Below, piece by piece: positions 24,236-33,591 of a stretch of 64,000 nt of DNA. A program made the translations under genes and the position numbers. How positions within the stretch are numbered: the stretch's first letter is position 1; the number at the start of each line of letters is the position of its first letter. The stretch is from Granulicella mallensis (GTDB taxonomy: Bacteria > Acidobacteriota > Terriglobia > Terriglobales > Acidobacteriaceae). The stretch covers positions 186,001 through 250,000 of the forward strand of contig NZ_JACHIO010000003.1 in the NCBI RefSeq assembly GCF_014203225.1, written 5' to 3'. The notes under the pieces were generated by a model. The model searched no databases, was not told where the DNA came from, and saw only the letters and a list, made by a program, of their open reading frames with translations.

Positions 24236-24988
24236 CTACGGCGCTCCAACCGCCAATGTCCGATGAAACAGGCTCAAAGCCAGCCCAAATGTGCTGCGCG
24301 CCAGGTCCGCATCGTAGCGAACTCCTTCATCGCGCAGAAATGCATGCGCTCCGTTGACCTCATGCCAGTTAAGCTTCGTTCCCACCTCGTTTAGCCGGGT
24401 AAGCACCTGCATGCGGCCCTCGGTCGGGATGTGCGGGTCCTGGCGGCCCCAGGCCATCAACAGTTCCCCTTTGATCTCACCCGCGCGGGCCATGGAATCA
24501 TCCTTCATTCCAAGTCCAAGGGTGCCCTTGTGGATGTCGGTCGCATAAAAGCAGACCGCGCCCAGTACCTCCGGGTTCATGGCTGCACGAAATGCGAGAT
24601 GGCCTCCGAGGCAGATGCCCATGACGCCGAGCCGTCCCGTGCAGTCGGACCGTTCCGCCAGATGCGCCAACACCGCCCGGGCATCGCTGTCGTAAGCGGA
24701 GACGGGCTTGGCGGTCTTCAGCGCGTTGCCACGGTCGGAGCCTGCCTGATCATAGGCAAATACCGTGCCCGCAGGCTCAAACTCATGATAAATCTCCGGT
24801 ACTGCAACGACATAGCCGTGGCCGGCAAGTTGCACGGCAGTCCGATGAATGGGACTCGTAACCTGAAAGATCTCGGAAAACATCAGGATTCCCGGAAACC
24901 GCCCCGGAGCGGAGGGCCGGACGATGTGCGTCCGCATGCTGCCTGTGGGGGTTTCCAGGTCCACGTACTCGTTATCGATGACGATCAT
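24236..24988 (-). CDS. Dienelactone hydrolase family protein
   Basis: This 250-residue alpha/beta hydrolase has the dienelactone hydrolase pattern: Glu39 in the SEIFQ segment, a nucleophile Cys126 in GICLGGH, Asp184 (RQDPHIP) and His215 (NGAHAF). The ATG 24988 is preceded by GGAG. Such enzymes cleave dienelactones or related esters; many paralogues have other ester substrates. It is convergent to the MlaF gene and not in an obvious operon, so its substrate remains open. Confidence 0.9.
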   Translation of the reverse strand: MIVIDNEYVDLETPTGSMRTHIVRPSAPGRFPGILMFSEIFQVTSPIHRTAVQLAGHGYVVAVPEIYHEFEPAGTVFAYDQAGSDRGNALKTAKPVSAYDSDARAVLAHLAERSDCTGRLGVMGICLGGHLAFRAAMNPEVLGAVCFYATDIHKGTLGLGMKDDSMARAGEIKGELLMAWGRQDPHIPTEGRMQVLTRLNEVGTKLNWHEVNGAHAFLRDEGVRYDADLARSTFGLALSLFHRTLAVGAP

Positions 24989-25188
24989 TTAGAACTCCAG
25001 TAGAAGTAACTCCAGCTTCGCCGAGTCTACTATGCGGGCTTTGCGTGTTTATTTTTGGGGACGTATGATGGGCTGCACTGAATTCGTCGAGTAGTTCAGA
25101 GAAGTCAGGATAGAATCGAAAGTGTTAATCCATTTCATGCGGATTTGTTTTTGATCCCCTCTAATTCCCTCTAGGACCGTACCTTACC

Positions 25189-25455
25189 TTGTCAAGCCTG
25201 ACCATCCAAGATCGTGTTCTCAAAGTCATTGCGACCTCGAAACGACTGCCCCTCGAAAGTGTTCAGGCCGACGGCAGCTTCGAGGCCCTCGGAATAGACT
25301 CGCTGGACCGCCTCAATATTCTCTTCGACCTCGAGAGTGAATTCGACATCGAGATCAACGACGAAGAAGCCAAGCAAATCAAGAATATCCACGAGATGGT
25401 TGAAGGAATCACCCATCTTCTCCAAGCGAAGACCTCCTCTTCGCCCTCCGAATAA
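25189..25455 (+). CDS. Acyl carrier protein
   Basis: This 88-residue acidic helical protein is an ACP with the phosphopantetheine serine Ser38 in GIDSLD. It uses a TTG start at 25189. The ACP is two bases upstream of a beta-ketoacyl-ACP synthase and is therefore a dedicated carrier for it. The SDR and alpha-oxoamine synthase genes lie 0.4 kb further on (opposite strand). Confidence 0.93.
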   Translation: MSSLTIQDRVLKVIATSKRLPLESVQADGSFEALGIDSLDRLNILFDLESEFDIEINDEEAKQIKNIHEMVEGITHLLQAKTSSSPSE

Positions 25456-25456
25456 C

Positions 25457-26668
25457 ATGCACCGGGTTGTCGTCACAGGAACAGGTGTTATCAGCGCGCT
25501 TGGCCATAACACTGCCGGGTTTTGGCAGTCATTGACCACGGGAACCTCCGGCATCCGCGAGATCGAGAACATCGACACCTCGCAGATCCGGTTCAAGCAT
25601 GGCGCTGAGGTTCGGGGCTATGTTCCCGAAGAGTACTTCGAAGCCAAAGATATCTCGCTCATGGACCGCTTCGCGCAGTTCGCGGTTCTCTCTGCCCGCG
25701 AGGCGCTTGCCGAAGCAGGGATTGAGTGGACACAGACTCTGCGCGAAGAAACAGCCGTGATTACCGGTTCCTGCCTGGGCGGACGGGGGGCGGAAGAAAG
25801 CGGCTATTGGGAGCTCTTCCATAACGGCAAGAGCCGCGTCCACCCGCTCACGATTCCCCTCAGCATGAGCAACGCCGGTGCCAGCCATATCTGCATGCAG
25901 TTCGGCATCGAAGGCCCGGCCTATACCATCTCCACCGCCTGCGCGTCGTCTGCTCACGCCATCGGCCAGGCTTTCTGGATGGTCCGCTCCGGGGCTGCGC
26001 CCCTCGCCATCGCGGGTGGCAGCGAAGCTCCCATGTTTCTCGGCGGCCTCAAGGCCTGGGAGGCTCTGCGGGTCGTCAGCAAAGATACCTGCCGCCCCTT
26101 CTCTGCCGAACGCAGCGGCCTGGTCCTCGGCGAAGGTGCCGGGATGCTGGTGCTCGAGCCTCTGGAGGCAGCACTCGCCCGCGGAGCTCGCCCGCTCGCC
26201 GAGATCGTCGGCTTCGGCATGTCCGCCGACGCCGGCCACATCACCCAGCCCGTCGCCACAGGCCCCAGCCGTGCCATGAAACTCGCTCTTCGTGACGGGA
26301 GCCTCGCTCCTGAGCAGATTGGCTACATCAATGCCCACGGGACAGCGACCGAAGCTAACGACCGCATTGAAACGGCGGCGATCCATAGCGTCTTCGGCTC
26401 ACACGCCGGGAAACTAGCTGTCAGTTCCACCAAGTCCATGCACGGTCATGCGCTGGGTGCAGCCGGTGCGATCGAAGCTGTGTCCAGCATCCTCAGTCTC
26501 AGGCACGGCATTCTTCCGCCTACTGCAAACTTTCTTACAGCGGACCCTGCCTGCGACCTAGACGTCATCCCCAACCAAGCCCGCATGGCTTCTGTAGAGG
26601 CTTGCCTCTCGAACTCCTTTGCCTTCGGCGGGTTGAACGCTGTACTGGCCTTCAAAGCTTTCGTTTAG
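25457..26668 (+). CDS. Beta-ketoacyl-ACP synthase II (FabF-like)
   Basis: The 403-residue condensing enzyme has Cys162 in the TACASSAHA nucleophile motif, His294 in HGTATEAND and His331 in the SMHGHALGAAG motif, the complete thiolase-fold triad. It condenses malonyl-ACP with an acyl-enzyme in chain elongation. It starts one base after the ACP stop. With its own ACP beside it, it looks like a dedicated pathway enzyme rather than the housekeeping fabF, but the sequence alone cannot separate the two. Confidence 0.92.
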   Translation: MHRVVVTGTGVISALGHNTAGFWQSLTTGTSGIREIENIDTSQIRFKHGAEVRGYVPEEYFEAKDISLMDRFAQFAVLSAREALAEAGIEWTQTLREETAVITGSCLGGRGAEESGYWELFHNGKSRVHPLTIPLSMSNAGASHICMQFGIEGPAYTISTACASSAHAIGQAFWMVRSGAAPLAIAGGSEAPMFLGGLKAWEALRVVSKDTCRPFSAERSGLVLGEGAGMLVLEPLEAALARGARPLAEIVGFGMSADAGHITQPVATGPSRAMKLALRDGSLAPEQIGYINAHGTATEANDRIETAAIHSVFGSHAGKLAVSSTKSMHGHALGAAGAIEAVSSILSLRHGILPPTANFLTADPACDLDVIPNQARMASVEACLSNSFAFGGLNAVLAFKAFV

Positions 26669-26730
26669 AGCCTGTCATCAAACTGCTTTGGGAGAGAAAT
26701 CGAACTGTGCAACAGTTTTGTTGAGGCACG

Positions 26731-27025
26731 GAGCGGAAGGGCACGGTTTCAACCGTGCCGTAAAACGTCGAGCCAAAGGACCCTACCTCTCTGCCGAAGG
26801 CTGGAGTGAAGCCCGCAGGGCGCAACGACTGCATTGCCTTCTTTGATCGTAGCGAAACCGCCACCCTCACCACGACTGTACCCTTGGCGAGCCCTGCACA
26901 GTCTTGGCAGCACCGAAAAAGCAATTCAGTCGTTACGGCTGCGCCTCCACTCCGGCCTTCGGCAGAACGGTACAGGACTTTGACCTGGCGTTTGTGGCCT
27001 GGCTGAAGCCAGGCCCTTCCGTTCT
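26731..27025. repeat. Large imperfect palindromic intergenic element
   Basis: The gap 26669-27087 (419 bp) has no gene. It holds nested inverted repeats: a 9-bp hairpin GGCACGGTT/AACCGTGCC at 26740-26759, a pair of about 50-bp arms (26790-26840 and 26916-26966) that match with few mismatches starting at TCTGCCGAAGG, and a 9-bp hairpin GGCCTGGCT/AGCCAGGCC at 26996-27015. Outer GGAAGGGC/GCCCTTCC blocks close the whole. It resembles a mobile-derived palindromic repeat inserted between two lipid-gene groups. Confidence 0.8.
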
Positions 27026-27087
27026 TGCCACAGGAAGCTATTTACACGGCTCAATCTTCAACCCAAAATAGTAATTTGATGAACTCC

Positions 27088-28074
27088 CTAGCTCAGAGTC
27101 TTCAACCACGCCACCGACCGGGCTATCCCCTCCGCCATCGATACCTGCGGAAGAAAGCCAAACTCCGTGCGCGCCTTTTCGCTCGGATACTCCTGGTCCC
27201 GCCCCAGGAGAGACACCGCGTGCCGCGTCAGCAACGGTCTTCCCGGCAACGCCTTCAGAAGATGGTAGGGAGCCTCCATCACACTCGCCACCGCCATGGC
27301 CACCCCGTAGGAAAGATTGATCCAGGGCTGCTTATAGCCCAGTCCATCCGCCAGCGCGGCCACATACTCATGCCACCGCACTCCGGTTCCGTCGGTCAGG
27401 TTATAGACCTGCCCCAGAGTCGAAGGGCTCTGGGCCGCCGACATCATGGCATCTACCGCATTGTCGACATACAGAAACCCGCCCGTCGTTCTTCCTCCCG
27501 CGATATGAGCCATCTGACCCTGCCGCAGCAGGTCCGCAATGTCGGTCACAAAGGCCTTTCCGCGAGGCCCATAGATCGTCGCAGGCCGGACTACCGTCAC
27601 CGGCAGGCCGTCCTCCCGCGCAGCGCGCCAGACGGCTTCCTCCGCCAGGATCTTCGTCCGGTTGTACGGTAGCCCCACATCCCGAAGCGCGCCAGTCTCA
27701 GCGCATGGAATCACCGGATAGCCATAGACATCCGTCGTGCTGACGTGGACGAAGCGTTCGAGCTGACGAGCCTCCCGCGCCGCCGCGAGCAGCATCTCCG
27801 TCCCCCGTACGTTGCTCTCGACGTAGACCTCCATCGAGGCCCAGTCGGTCGAAGCCGCCGCGCAGTGAAAGATGTGGGTCGCCTCGCGCACGGATTCCAA
27901 CAAGGAGTCTCGATCCGTCAGGCTCCCCCGCACTACCCGCACGTGCGACGCAGACAGGTGACGAAGGTCGGCGTTGGGACGAGCCAGCACGGTTACCTGC
28001 TCGCCTTCGCGCGCCAGCACCTCCGCCAACCGGCCTCCCAGGAACCCGCTCGCCCCCGTCACCATCACCGGCAC
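27088..28074 (-). CDS. NAD-dependent epimerase/SDR, ketosphinganine-reductase-like candidate
   Basis: The start is set at GTG 28074 (GGAGCG six bases upstream), two bases past the synthase stop; a longer frame from 28113 would overlap the synthase. The 328-residue extended SDR has the nucleotide-binding motif TGASGFLGG near residue 6 and the catalytic YNRTK. It is a relative of 3-beta-hydroxysteroid dehydrogenases/isomerases and NDUFA9-like proteins. CerR of Caulobacter, which reduces 3-ketosphinganine, is of this type. With the PLP synthase upstream, a role in reducing an alpha-amino ketone is plausible but inferred. Confidence 0.8.
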   Translation of the reverse strand: MPVMVTGASGFLGGRLAEVLAREGEQVTVLARPNADLRHLSASHVRVVRGSLTDRDSLLESVREATHIFHCAAASTDWASMEVYVESNVRGTEMLLAAAREARQLERFVHVSTTDVYGYPVIPCAETGALRDVGLPYNRTKILAEEAVWRAAREDGLPVTVVRPATIYGPRGKAFVTDIADLLRQGQMAHIAGGRTTGGFLYVDNAVDAMMSAAQSPSTLGQVYNLTDGTGVRWHEYVAALADGLGYKQPWINLSYGVAMAVASVMEAPYHLLKALPGRPLLTRHAVSLLGRDQEYPSEKARTEFGFLPQVSMAEGIARSVAWLKTLS

Positions 28075-28075
28075 G

Positions 28076-29374
28076 CTATTCGCTCCGCATCTTGGAGAAG
28101 ACGTCCAGCGCAAACTCGAGATGCTCCTGCGTATGGGCCGCCGTCACGCATAGCCGCAACCGCGCCGCGCCCTGCGCTACAGCAGGAAACAGCACCGGCG
28201 ACACCAGAATTCCATGGTCGCGCAGCTTCCGCGCAAACAGCGCCGTTGTCGTGTCGTCATTCAGCATGACCGGGATCACCGCGGTCTCAGAGAGCCCTGT
28301 ATCGTATCCGAGGCTCTGGAGTCCCTCGCGCAGGAAGATCGCGTTCGCCTGCAGCCGTGCGACGCGCTCCGGCTCCTGCTTCAGGATCTTCAACGTCGCG
28401 AGAACAGCTGCGGCTACAGGCGCCGCCATCGCTCCCGAAAAGATAAAGGGAGCCGAAGCATGCTGCAAGAAGATAGACAGCCGCTGCGACACAGCGACGA
28501 AGCCTCCGCTCGCGGGAATCCCCTTCGCCAGAGATCCGGTCCAGATATCGACCTCATCCGTCGGCACGCCAAAGTGCTCATCCGTTCCGCGTCCATGCTT
28601 GCCCAGTACGCCGCTCGCATGCGACTCATCCATCAGCAGGAAGCAGTCGAACTCCTTCTTCAAGGCGATCAGTTCAGGAAGACAGCCGATATCGCCATCC
28701 ATCGAGAACACGCCGTCCGAGATAATCAGCGTGCGATTCGCCTCCGGCCCGTTCTCCAACTCATGCCGCAGAGACGCCGGATTGTTGTGCTCAAACCTCT
28801 GGACCTGAACTCCTGCCAGGCGGCACGCATCCATCAGGCTCCGGTGCGAGAGCGCATCGGCGATCACCCGATCGGCAGGCCCGAAGAGCGCGCTGATCAC
28901 GGCCAGATTCGCGGCATATCCCGAGGTGAAGGTAATAGTCGACTGAGTTCCCTTGAACTCCGCCAGGGCATGTTCCATCTCCTGGTGCAGGTCCAGCGTT
29001 CCCGTCAGAAGACGAACGCCTCCCGTCCCTGTACCGTACCGTCGTATCGCCTCAATTGCAGCTTCATCCACGCGCGGGTCGCCGATCAATCCCAGGTAAT
29101 CGTAGGACGACAGCATCAGCATCCTGTGACCGTCCATCACAACCTCAGGCCCGGACCGGCTGCTCAGCGGAGCCTGAAACGGATAGGCATCGATCGAGCA
29201 GGCCAGGGCCGTATTCTCGAACAGTCTGCGTGCCCGCGCATCGATGAGGTCATGCTTCTTATAGGTATCTTTGCGATCGGAGGCAAAGTAGTCCTGGAAC
29301 ATCTGACCTGAAGAGGAGGGGAAGTTCTTCTTAGCTGGGGTGGCGGTTTCTTCGCTGGGTGGTTGAGTACGCAT
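28076..29374 (-). CDS. Alpha-oxoamine synthase family (SPT/KBL/BioF-like), PLP-dependent
   Basis: The 432-residue enzyme is a full alpha-oxoamine synthase: TSGYAAN for PLP binding, DESH (249-252) and the internal-aldimine Lys284 in SLAKG. An N-terminal extension of about 75 residues precedes the fold, longer than in BioF. The family joins an acyl-CoA or acyl-ACP to an amino acid with loss of CO2: serine palmitoyltransferase, AONS, 2-amino-3-ketobutyrate ligase, ALA synthase and CqsA are members. Proximity to an ACP, a ketoacyl synthase and an SDR points to a long-chain alpha-amino ketone, as in bacterial sphingoid base synthesis. The substrate is inferred. Confidence 0.85.
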   Translation of the reverse strand: MRTQPPSEETATPAKKNFPSSSGQMFQDYFASDRKDTYKKHDLIDARARRLFENTALACSIDAYPFQAPLSSRSGPEVVMDGHRMLMLSSYDYLGLIGDPRVDEAAIEAIRRYGTGTGGVRLLTGTLDLHQEMEHALAEFKGTQSTITFTSGYAANLAVISALFGPADRVIADALSHRSLMDACRLAGVQVQRFEHNNPASLRHELENGPEANRTLIISDGVFSMDGDIGCLPELIALKKEFDCFLLMDESHASGVLGKHGRGTDEHFGVPTDEVDIWTGSLAKGIPASGGFVAVSQRLSIFLQHASAPFIFSGAMAAPVAAAVLATLKILKQEPERVARLQANAIFLREGLQSLGYDTGLSETAVIPVMLNDDTTTALFARKLRDHGILVSPVLFPAVAQGAARLRLCVTAAHTQEHLEFALDVFSKMRSE

Positions 29375-29442
29375 GAATACCCAATATATCGCGCGAGCTA
29401 CAATTCTTTCTTTTCCTTATAAAAACTGCCCAGTTATTGCAG

Positions 29443-31215
29443 TTACGCATCCAGCTTATAGCGCGTCTCCGATAGACGATACAAGGGCCGCCATACCAGC
29501 CGATTGATCGTGACCACCATCAGCGCCATCACAATCGTGGAGAGCAGCAGCAGATGGAACTCCCCGTGATCCGTTGCCGAGCTGATCTGCGCTCCGAGGC
29601 CTACAGTCTGCATGGTCTGGTTATTCAGATGGAAGTACTCCGCGATGATGCTAGCGTTCCACGCGCCGCCCGATGCCGTAACCATTCCCGTAATCAGGAA
29701 AGGAAAGATACCCGGCAGGATGACCGTGCGCCAGCGCTGGAGCGTGCTGAAGTGGAACAACTGGGCCACCTCGCGCAGATCGGACGGAATCGCCATTGCC
29801 CCGGCGATCACGTTGAACAGGATGTACCACTGCGTTCCAATCAGCATCAGCAGAATAGACGCGATTCCCATCCCTCCGCCTACCCGGATCAGGGCCAGCA
29901 GGATCACGGGAAACAAAGCCGTCGCCGGTACAGAAGCGGCGATCTGAGCCAGGGGCTGCGCAATCCGCGCGAGCTTAGGATTAAAGCCGATAGCGACGCC
30001 GACCGGGATCGTCCAGGCCGCGGCGATCACCAGCGCTATATTCACCCGCAGGAACGTCGCAGCAGCGCCGTGTAGAACAGCCACGAGTTGTGGCGCTCTT
30101 ACCTGACGAAGCAGGATCAAGGCCTCCGAAGCCAGGTAGATCACAGCCACGAGCAGCAGTAGCACCGCTACCCACCGGAACCACGCGCTTCCCTTCTTCT
30201 CCGTGACTCCATCCGCAAGACTGAGTCGCCGCTCCCGCCGCTGCGCCAGAGAGCAGTAGATGTTCTCCGACACCGGATCGAGCGTGTGGCGTCGCAGCGT
30301 ACGCAGTGCCCCAGAATGAGTGAGAAGGTGCAACAGCGGCGAACGCACGTGCGCGCCACCTTCAACCTGCTCGAACTTGAACTTGTCGCTCCAGACAATC
30401 GCAGGGCGCCAGATCAACTGATCGATCGCCACGATAATGCCGATCATTACGGCAAGACCCATGACGATCGCCCGCGTATCGTTTTCACTCGCCGCCGTCT
30501 GCAGGTAGGAACCTAGCCCAGGCAGGCGGAAATCCCGCGTGCCCAGCACGAACATCTCGCAGGCCATGAGAAAGAACCAGCCGCCGGCCACCGACACCAT
30601 CGAGTTCCACACCAACCCGATGGCTCCATACGGCAACTCGAGTTGCCACAGCCGCTGCCAGCGCGAAAACCGATAGATAGAAGCGGCTTCACTCAGTTCG
30701 CGCGGGATGCTCTTGATCGACGAATAGAAGCTGAAGGCCATGTTCCAGACCTCACCGGTAAAGATGAGCAGGATCGCCCCCATCTCAACGCCGATTTGCC
30801 GGGTGGGAAAAAGCGCCACCATCGCCAGCATCACGCCCGGCAAAAAACTCAGGACCGGGATCGACTGGCAGATATCCAATCCTGCCACCATCAACGGTTC
30901 CAACCGGCGGCTGTACGCGGCAACATATCCATAGCCGACAGCGAAGAGCAGACTCAGAATGTAAGCGAGGCCGATACGCACGATCGAATAAAACGCATAG
31001 AGCGGAAGCGCACGTGGACTGAGCGAGATGACGATCTCCGGCTCCGCATGCCCAAACCAGTAATGGGCGATGCGCACCACACCATAAAAGCAGGCGAGGC
31101 CGATGCCGGCAACGCACAGGTCCATGACCACTGGCCAGGTACGCTTCAGCGCCTGCGCGCGTGCCAGCGTCTCACGGCCACGGATGGAGCTCAAGCTGCC
31201 GGGAAGCCGAATCAA
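29443..31215 (-). CDS. Fused double-domain NitT/TauT-type ABC permease
   Basis: The 590-residue protein consists of two consecutive BPD_transp_1 domains (about residues 65-270 and 365-580), each with an EAA-type loop (GVAIGFNPKL-ARIAQPLAQIAASVPATALFPVILLAL in the second). Fusion in one chain replaces the usual homodimer of SsuC/TauC-like permeases. The ATG overlaps the end of the ATPase gene by four bases. No periplasmic binding protein gene is next to it, so the substrate cannot be named. Confidence 0.88.
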   Translation of the reverse strand: MIRLPGSLSSIRGRETLARAQALKRTWPVVMDLCVAGIGLACFYGVVRIAHYWFGHAEPEIVISLSPRALPLYAFYSIVRIGLAYILSLLFAVGYGYVAAYSRRLEPLMVAGLDICQSIPVLSFLPGVMLAMVALFPTRQIGVEMGAILLIFTGEVWNMAFSFYSSIKSIPRELSEAASIYRFSRWQRLWQLELPYGAIGLVWNSMVSVAGGWFFLMACEMFVLGTRDFRLPGLGSYLQTAASENDTRAIVMGLAVMIGIIVAIDQLIWRPAIVWSDKFKFEQVEGGAHVRSPLLHLLTHSGALRTLRRHTLDPVSENIYCSLAQRRERRLSLADGVTEKKGSAWFRWVAVLLLLVAVIYLASEALILLRQVRAPQLVAVLHGAAATFLRVNIALVIAAAWTIPVGVAIGFNPKLARIAQPLAQIAASVPATALFPVILLALIRVGGGMGIASILLMLIGTQWYILFNVIAGAMAIPSDLREVAQLFHFSTLQRWRTVILPGIFPFLITGMVTASGGAWNASIIAEYFHLNNQTMQTVGLGAQISSATDHGEFHLLLLSTIVMALMVVTINRLVWRPLYRLSETRYKLDA

Positions 31216-32558
31216 ACGCCGCTCTCCACAAAGGATTCTGCCTGCGCATGCAACTTCTCAGCCTGCACGAAACGGCGGCGTGAGGCGTCGAAGTCGAATA
31301 GCTCCGCGTACCGTCCCCAGTTCACGGCAGTCTCTAACTGACGAATCGTCTCTTCCTCTGTGAACTGCTCATCCAGCATGTCGTGGAAGAAGTCTTCGGA
31401 GACGGTATGGTCGCTCTTGGCCTCGATCGCACGCACGATCTGCCGCAGCAAAAGAACGTGTTCGATGGCCGACTCGCGAAACAACTCCTTCTGCCGCAGG
31501 ATCTCGGAGTTCGCATACTCGGCTCCCAGCGGAGAGATGACAGCAGCGCCTTCCGTCACGGTAAGGAAACCGAGCATCTGTGCCGCATCCACAATAGGAA
31601 GAAGGTGGTCAATCTCGAAGGCTAGATCGTCGGCCAGGCGATACATGTCGTACTTGCCGCTGTGGTCTTCCAGCAGCTCCAGCAATCCTGCAACACCGCC
31701 GGGACGTGCATGCGGCAGCATCTGATACTGCTTGTGGATTGCGGCCCGCACCGGCTGGCTGCCGTTCGTCTGCGGCAACTCTGGTGGCTGCTCCTCCGGC
31801 TGGGTCAGGACCTTGTAGATGTAATCAACCAGTTGGTGAAATGCCGGTCCCTTGCGGTCTCTCGGGTGCGCGAGGCTAACCTCGAAGTCCGTCCGAACTC
31901 GTCCTGGATTGCGGCCAAGCACGATGATTCGATCAGCCAGCAACACCGCCTCTTCGATATTGTGCGTTACCAGGAAGATGGCCTGCGTTGGGATGGTCTT
32001 CTTCTGCCAGAGCTCCAGCAGTTCGCTGCGCAGATTCTCTGCCGTCAGTACATCGAGCGCGGAAAAAGGCTCGTCCATGAAGAGAACCTCCGGCTCGACC
32101 ACCAGCGCCCGGGCAAAGCCTACTCTCTGCCGCATACCACCCGAGAGCTCCTTGGGATAAGCGGCCTGAAAGCCATCGAGACCAACCGTATCCAGAATCG
32201 CCAGGGTACGCCGCCGGCGCTCAGCCATCTCCATGCCACGGGCTTTCAACGGAGCCTCTACATTTTCGAGTACCGTCAGCCAGGGAAAGAGCGCAAAGCT
32301 TTGAAAGACGATGGAGACGTTCATATCCGCTGTGGCAACCGGCTTTTCATGCCAGTACACCTGTCCAGCCGACGGCTCTGAAAGCCCCGTCAACATGCGC
32401 AGCAGTGTCGATTTTCCTGAGCCCGATGGCCCCAGCAAAGCAACGATCTGGCCCGGAACGATGGAAAGATCGGTAGGCGAGATGACCTGAATGCGGTTCT
32501 CGCTTGGCTGCGCATAATATTTTTCAATCTGCTCGGCGCGAATGATCGAAGTTTGCAT
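31212..32558 (-). CDS. NitT/TauT-type ABC ATPase with AAA-associated C-terminal domain
   Basis: The N-terminal two thirds form an SsuB/TauB-type ATPase (about residues 1-255): Walker A GPSGSGKST, signature LSGGMRQR, Walker B LFMDEPFSAL. The C-terminal part (about 275-448) is a helical AAA-associated domain that is found in a specific ABC subgroup of unknown substrate. It is the first gene of a two-gene operon with the fused permease. The catalytic Glu is present. Confidence 0.9.
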   Translation of the reverse strand: MQTSIIRAEQIEKYYAQPSENRIQVISPTDLSIVPGQIVALLGPSGSGKSTLLRMLTGLSEPSAGQVYWHEKPVATADMNVSIVFQSFALFPWLTVLENVEAPLKARGMEMAERRRRTLAILDTVGLDGFQAAYPKELSGGMRQRVGFARALVVEPEVLFMDEPFSALDVLTAENLRSELLELWQKKTIPTQAIFLVTHNIEEAVLLADRIIVLGRNPGRVRTDFEVSLAHPRDRKGPAFHQLVDYIYKVLTQPEEQPPELPQTNGSQPVRAAIHKQYQMLPHARPGGVAGLLELLEDHSGKYDMYRLADDLAFEIDHLLPIVDAAQMLGFLTVTEGAAVISPLGAEYANSEILRQKELFRESAIEHVLLLRQIVRAIEAKSDHTVSEDFFHDMLDEQFTEEETIRQLETAVNWGRYAELFDFDASRRRFVQAEKLHAQAESFVESGV

Positions 32559-32985
32559 AAGTTTCTTACTTTCCTAAGACCACCCTGCTGCGCAGGCCAG
32601 ACTGTCGCACAAGATACGACAGCTAAAAGGGTTGGCGGCTTTCCACAGTGATTCCAGCATCATTTTCAGCCGCCCTACATCTATATCAATTGATCTGCCG
32701 TTCATATACAAGCTGATGGTGTGGATATCGACTGTCGTGCGCGAGCTCCATTGAAACAACCGCGCCTGCCACTGCCCTAAGGACTCTACAAGGGCAAACA
32801 TAAAGATGGGCACCGGATTGTTTGCTTCTAATCTCTGCTCTGTTCTGGAGATCCGAAATTACTTCCTGCGACATAAAACCCTGCGCAGGAACAGAGATAT
32901 TCTGCAGGATTAGAAGGCATGAAGTGGAGCATCCCCGCATCCCTGAATCGAACGGCTGTTGAAGTTAGCCATGTTAAAATGCAGT
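32559..32985. promoter_or_regulatory. Divergent intergenic region
   Basis: This 427-bp gap separates the ABC operon (leftward) from rmlC (rightward) and must hold both promoters. I see no convincing -35/-10 pair, operator or small gene; a 79-residue minus-strand frame (32574-32813) has no recognisable features. Confidence 0.3.
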
Positions 32986-33549
32986 ATGGAAATTTCTGAA
33001 ACCAGCTTGCGTGATGTGAAACTTGTACGTCCTAAAAAGCATGGGGACGAGCGCGGCTGGTTCTCCGAGGTCTTCAACGCAAGAAGCTTTTCGGCGGCAG
33101 GCCTGCCGGATCGCTTTGTCCAGGACAATCAATCCTTTTCACGGCGAGGAGTCCTGCGTGGACTGCACTACCAACTAGGGGAACAACAAGGCAAACTGGT
33201 TCGTGCGCTCTCAGGTCATATCTGGGATGTCGCGGTCGACCTTCGACCAAACTCGCCGGACTTCGGCAAATGGGCCGGGTTCGATCTCAAGGGAGAAGAG
33301 ATCGAGTTCCTCTGGATTCCCGAGGGGTTTGGGCACGGCTTTGTCGTTCTCTCAGAAACCGCCAACGTGCTTTATAAGACCACCAACTTCTACTATCCCG
33401 CCGGCGAGCGCTGCGTACGCTGGGACGATCCAACACTTAACATCACGTGGCCACTCGATGGAATCGGAGTCCCCTCAGTCTCTGCCAAAGATGCGATTGG
33501 AAACCTGCTGGCGGAGGCTGAACTGCCCCCGCCCTATCAAAACAAGTAA
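32986..33549 (+). CDS. rfbC: dTDP-4-dehydrorhamnose 3,5-epimerase
   Basis: The start is placed at ATG 32986 (MEISETSLRDV); earlier in-frame codons exist. The 187-residue cupin enzyme shows the RmlC pattern: VRPKKHGDERGWFSEVFN, catalytic His in RGLHYQ, WDVAVDLRPNSPDFGKW, and the PEGFGHGFVVLS segment. It makes dTDP-4-keto-rhamnose, third step of dTDP-L-rhamnose synthesis. It is on the plus strand, convergent with the rmlBAD genes. Confidence 0.95.
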   Translation: MEISETSLRDVKLVRPKKHGDERGWFSEVFNARSFSAAGLPDRFVQDNQSFSRRGVLRGLHYQLGEQQGKLVRALSGHIWDVAVDLRPNSPDFGKWAGFDLKGEEIEFLWIPEGFGHGFVVLSETANVLYKTTNFYYPAGERCVRWDDPTLNITWPLDGIGVPSVSAKDAIGNLLAEAELPPPYQNK

Positions 33550-33591
33550 GCACCACGCGCCTGAGGCTTTCTACGGTTCCACGAACACGCT

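Noticed and set aside
28214-29311. Plus-strand frame of 365 codons opposite the alpha-oxoamine synthase
   Set aside because: The synthase carries PLP-binding Lys284 and DESH; the opposite frame has no motif.
32574-32813. Small minus-strand frame of 79 codons between the ABC ATPase and rmlC
   Set aside because: No ribosome binding site, motif or homologue recognised; it sits in a regulatory gap.
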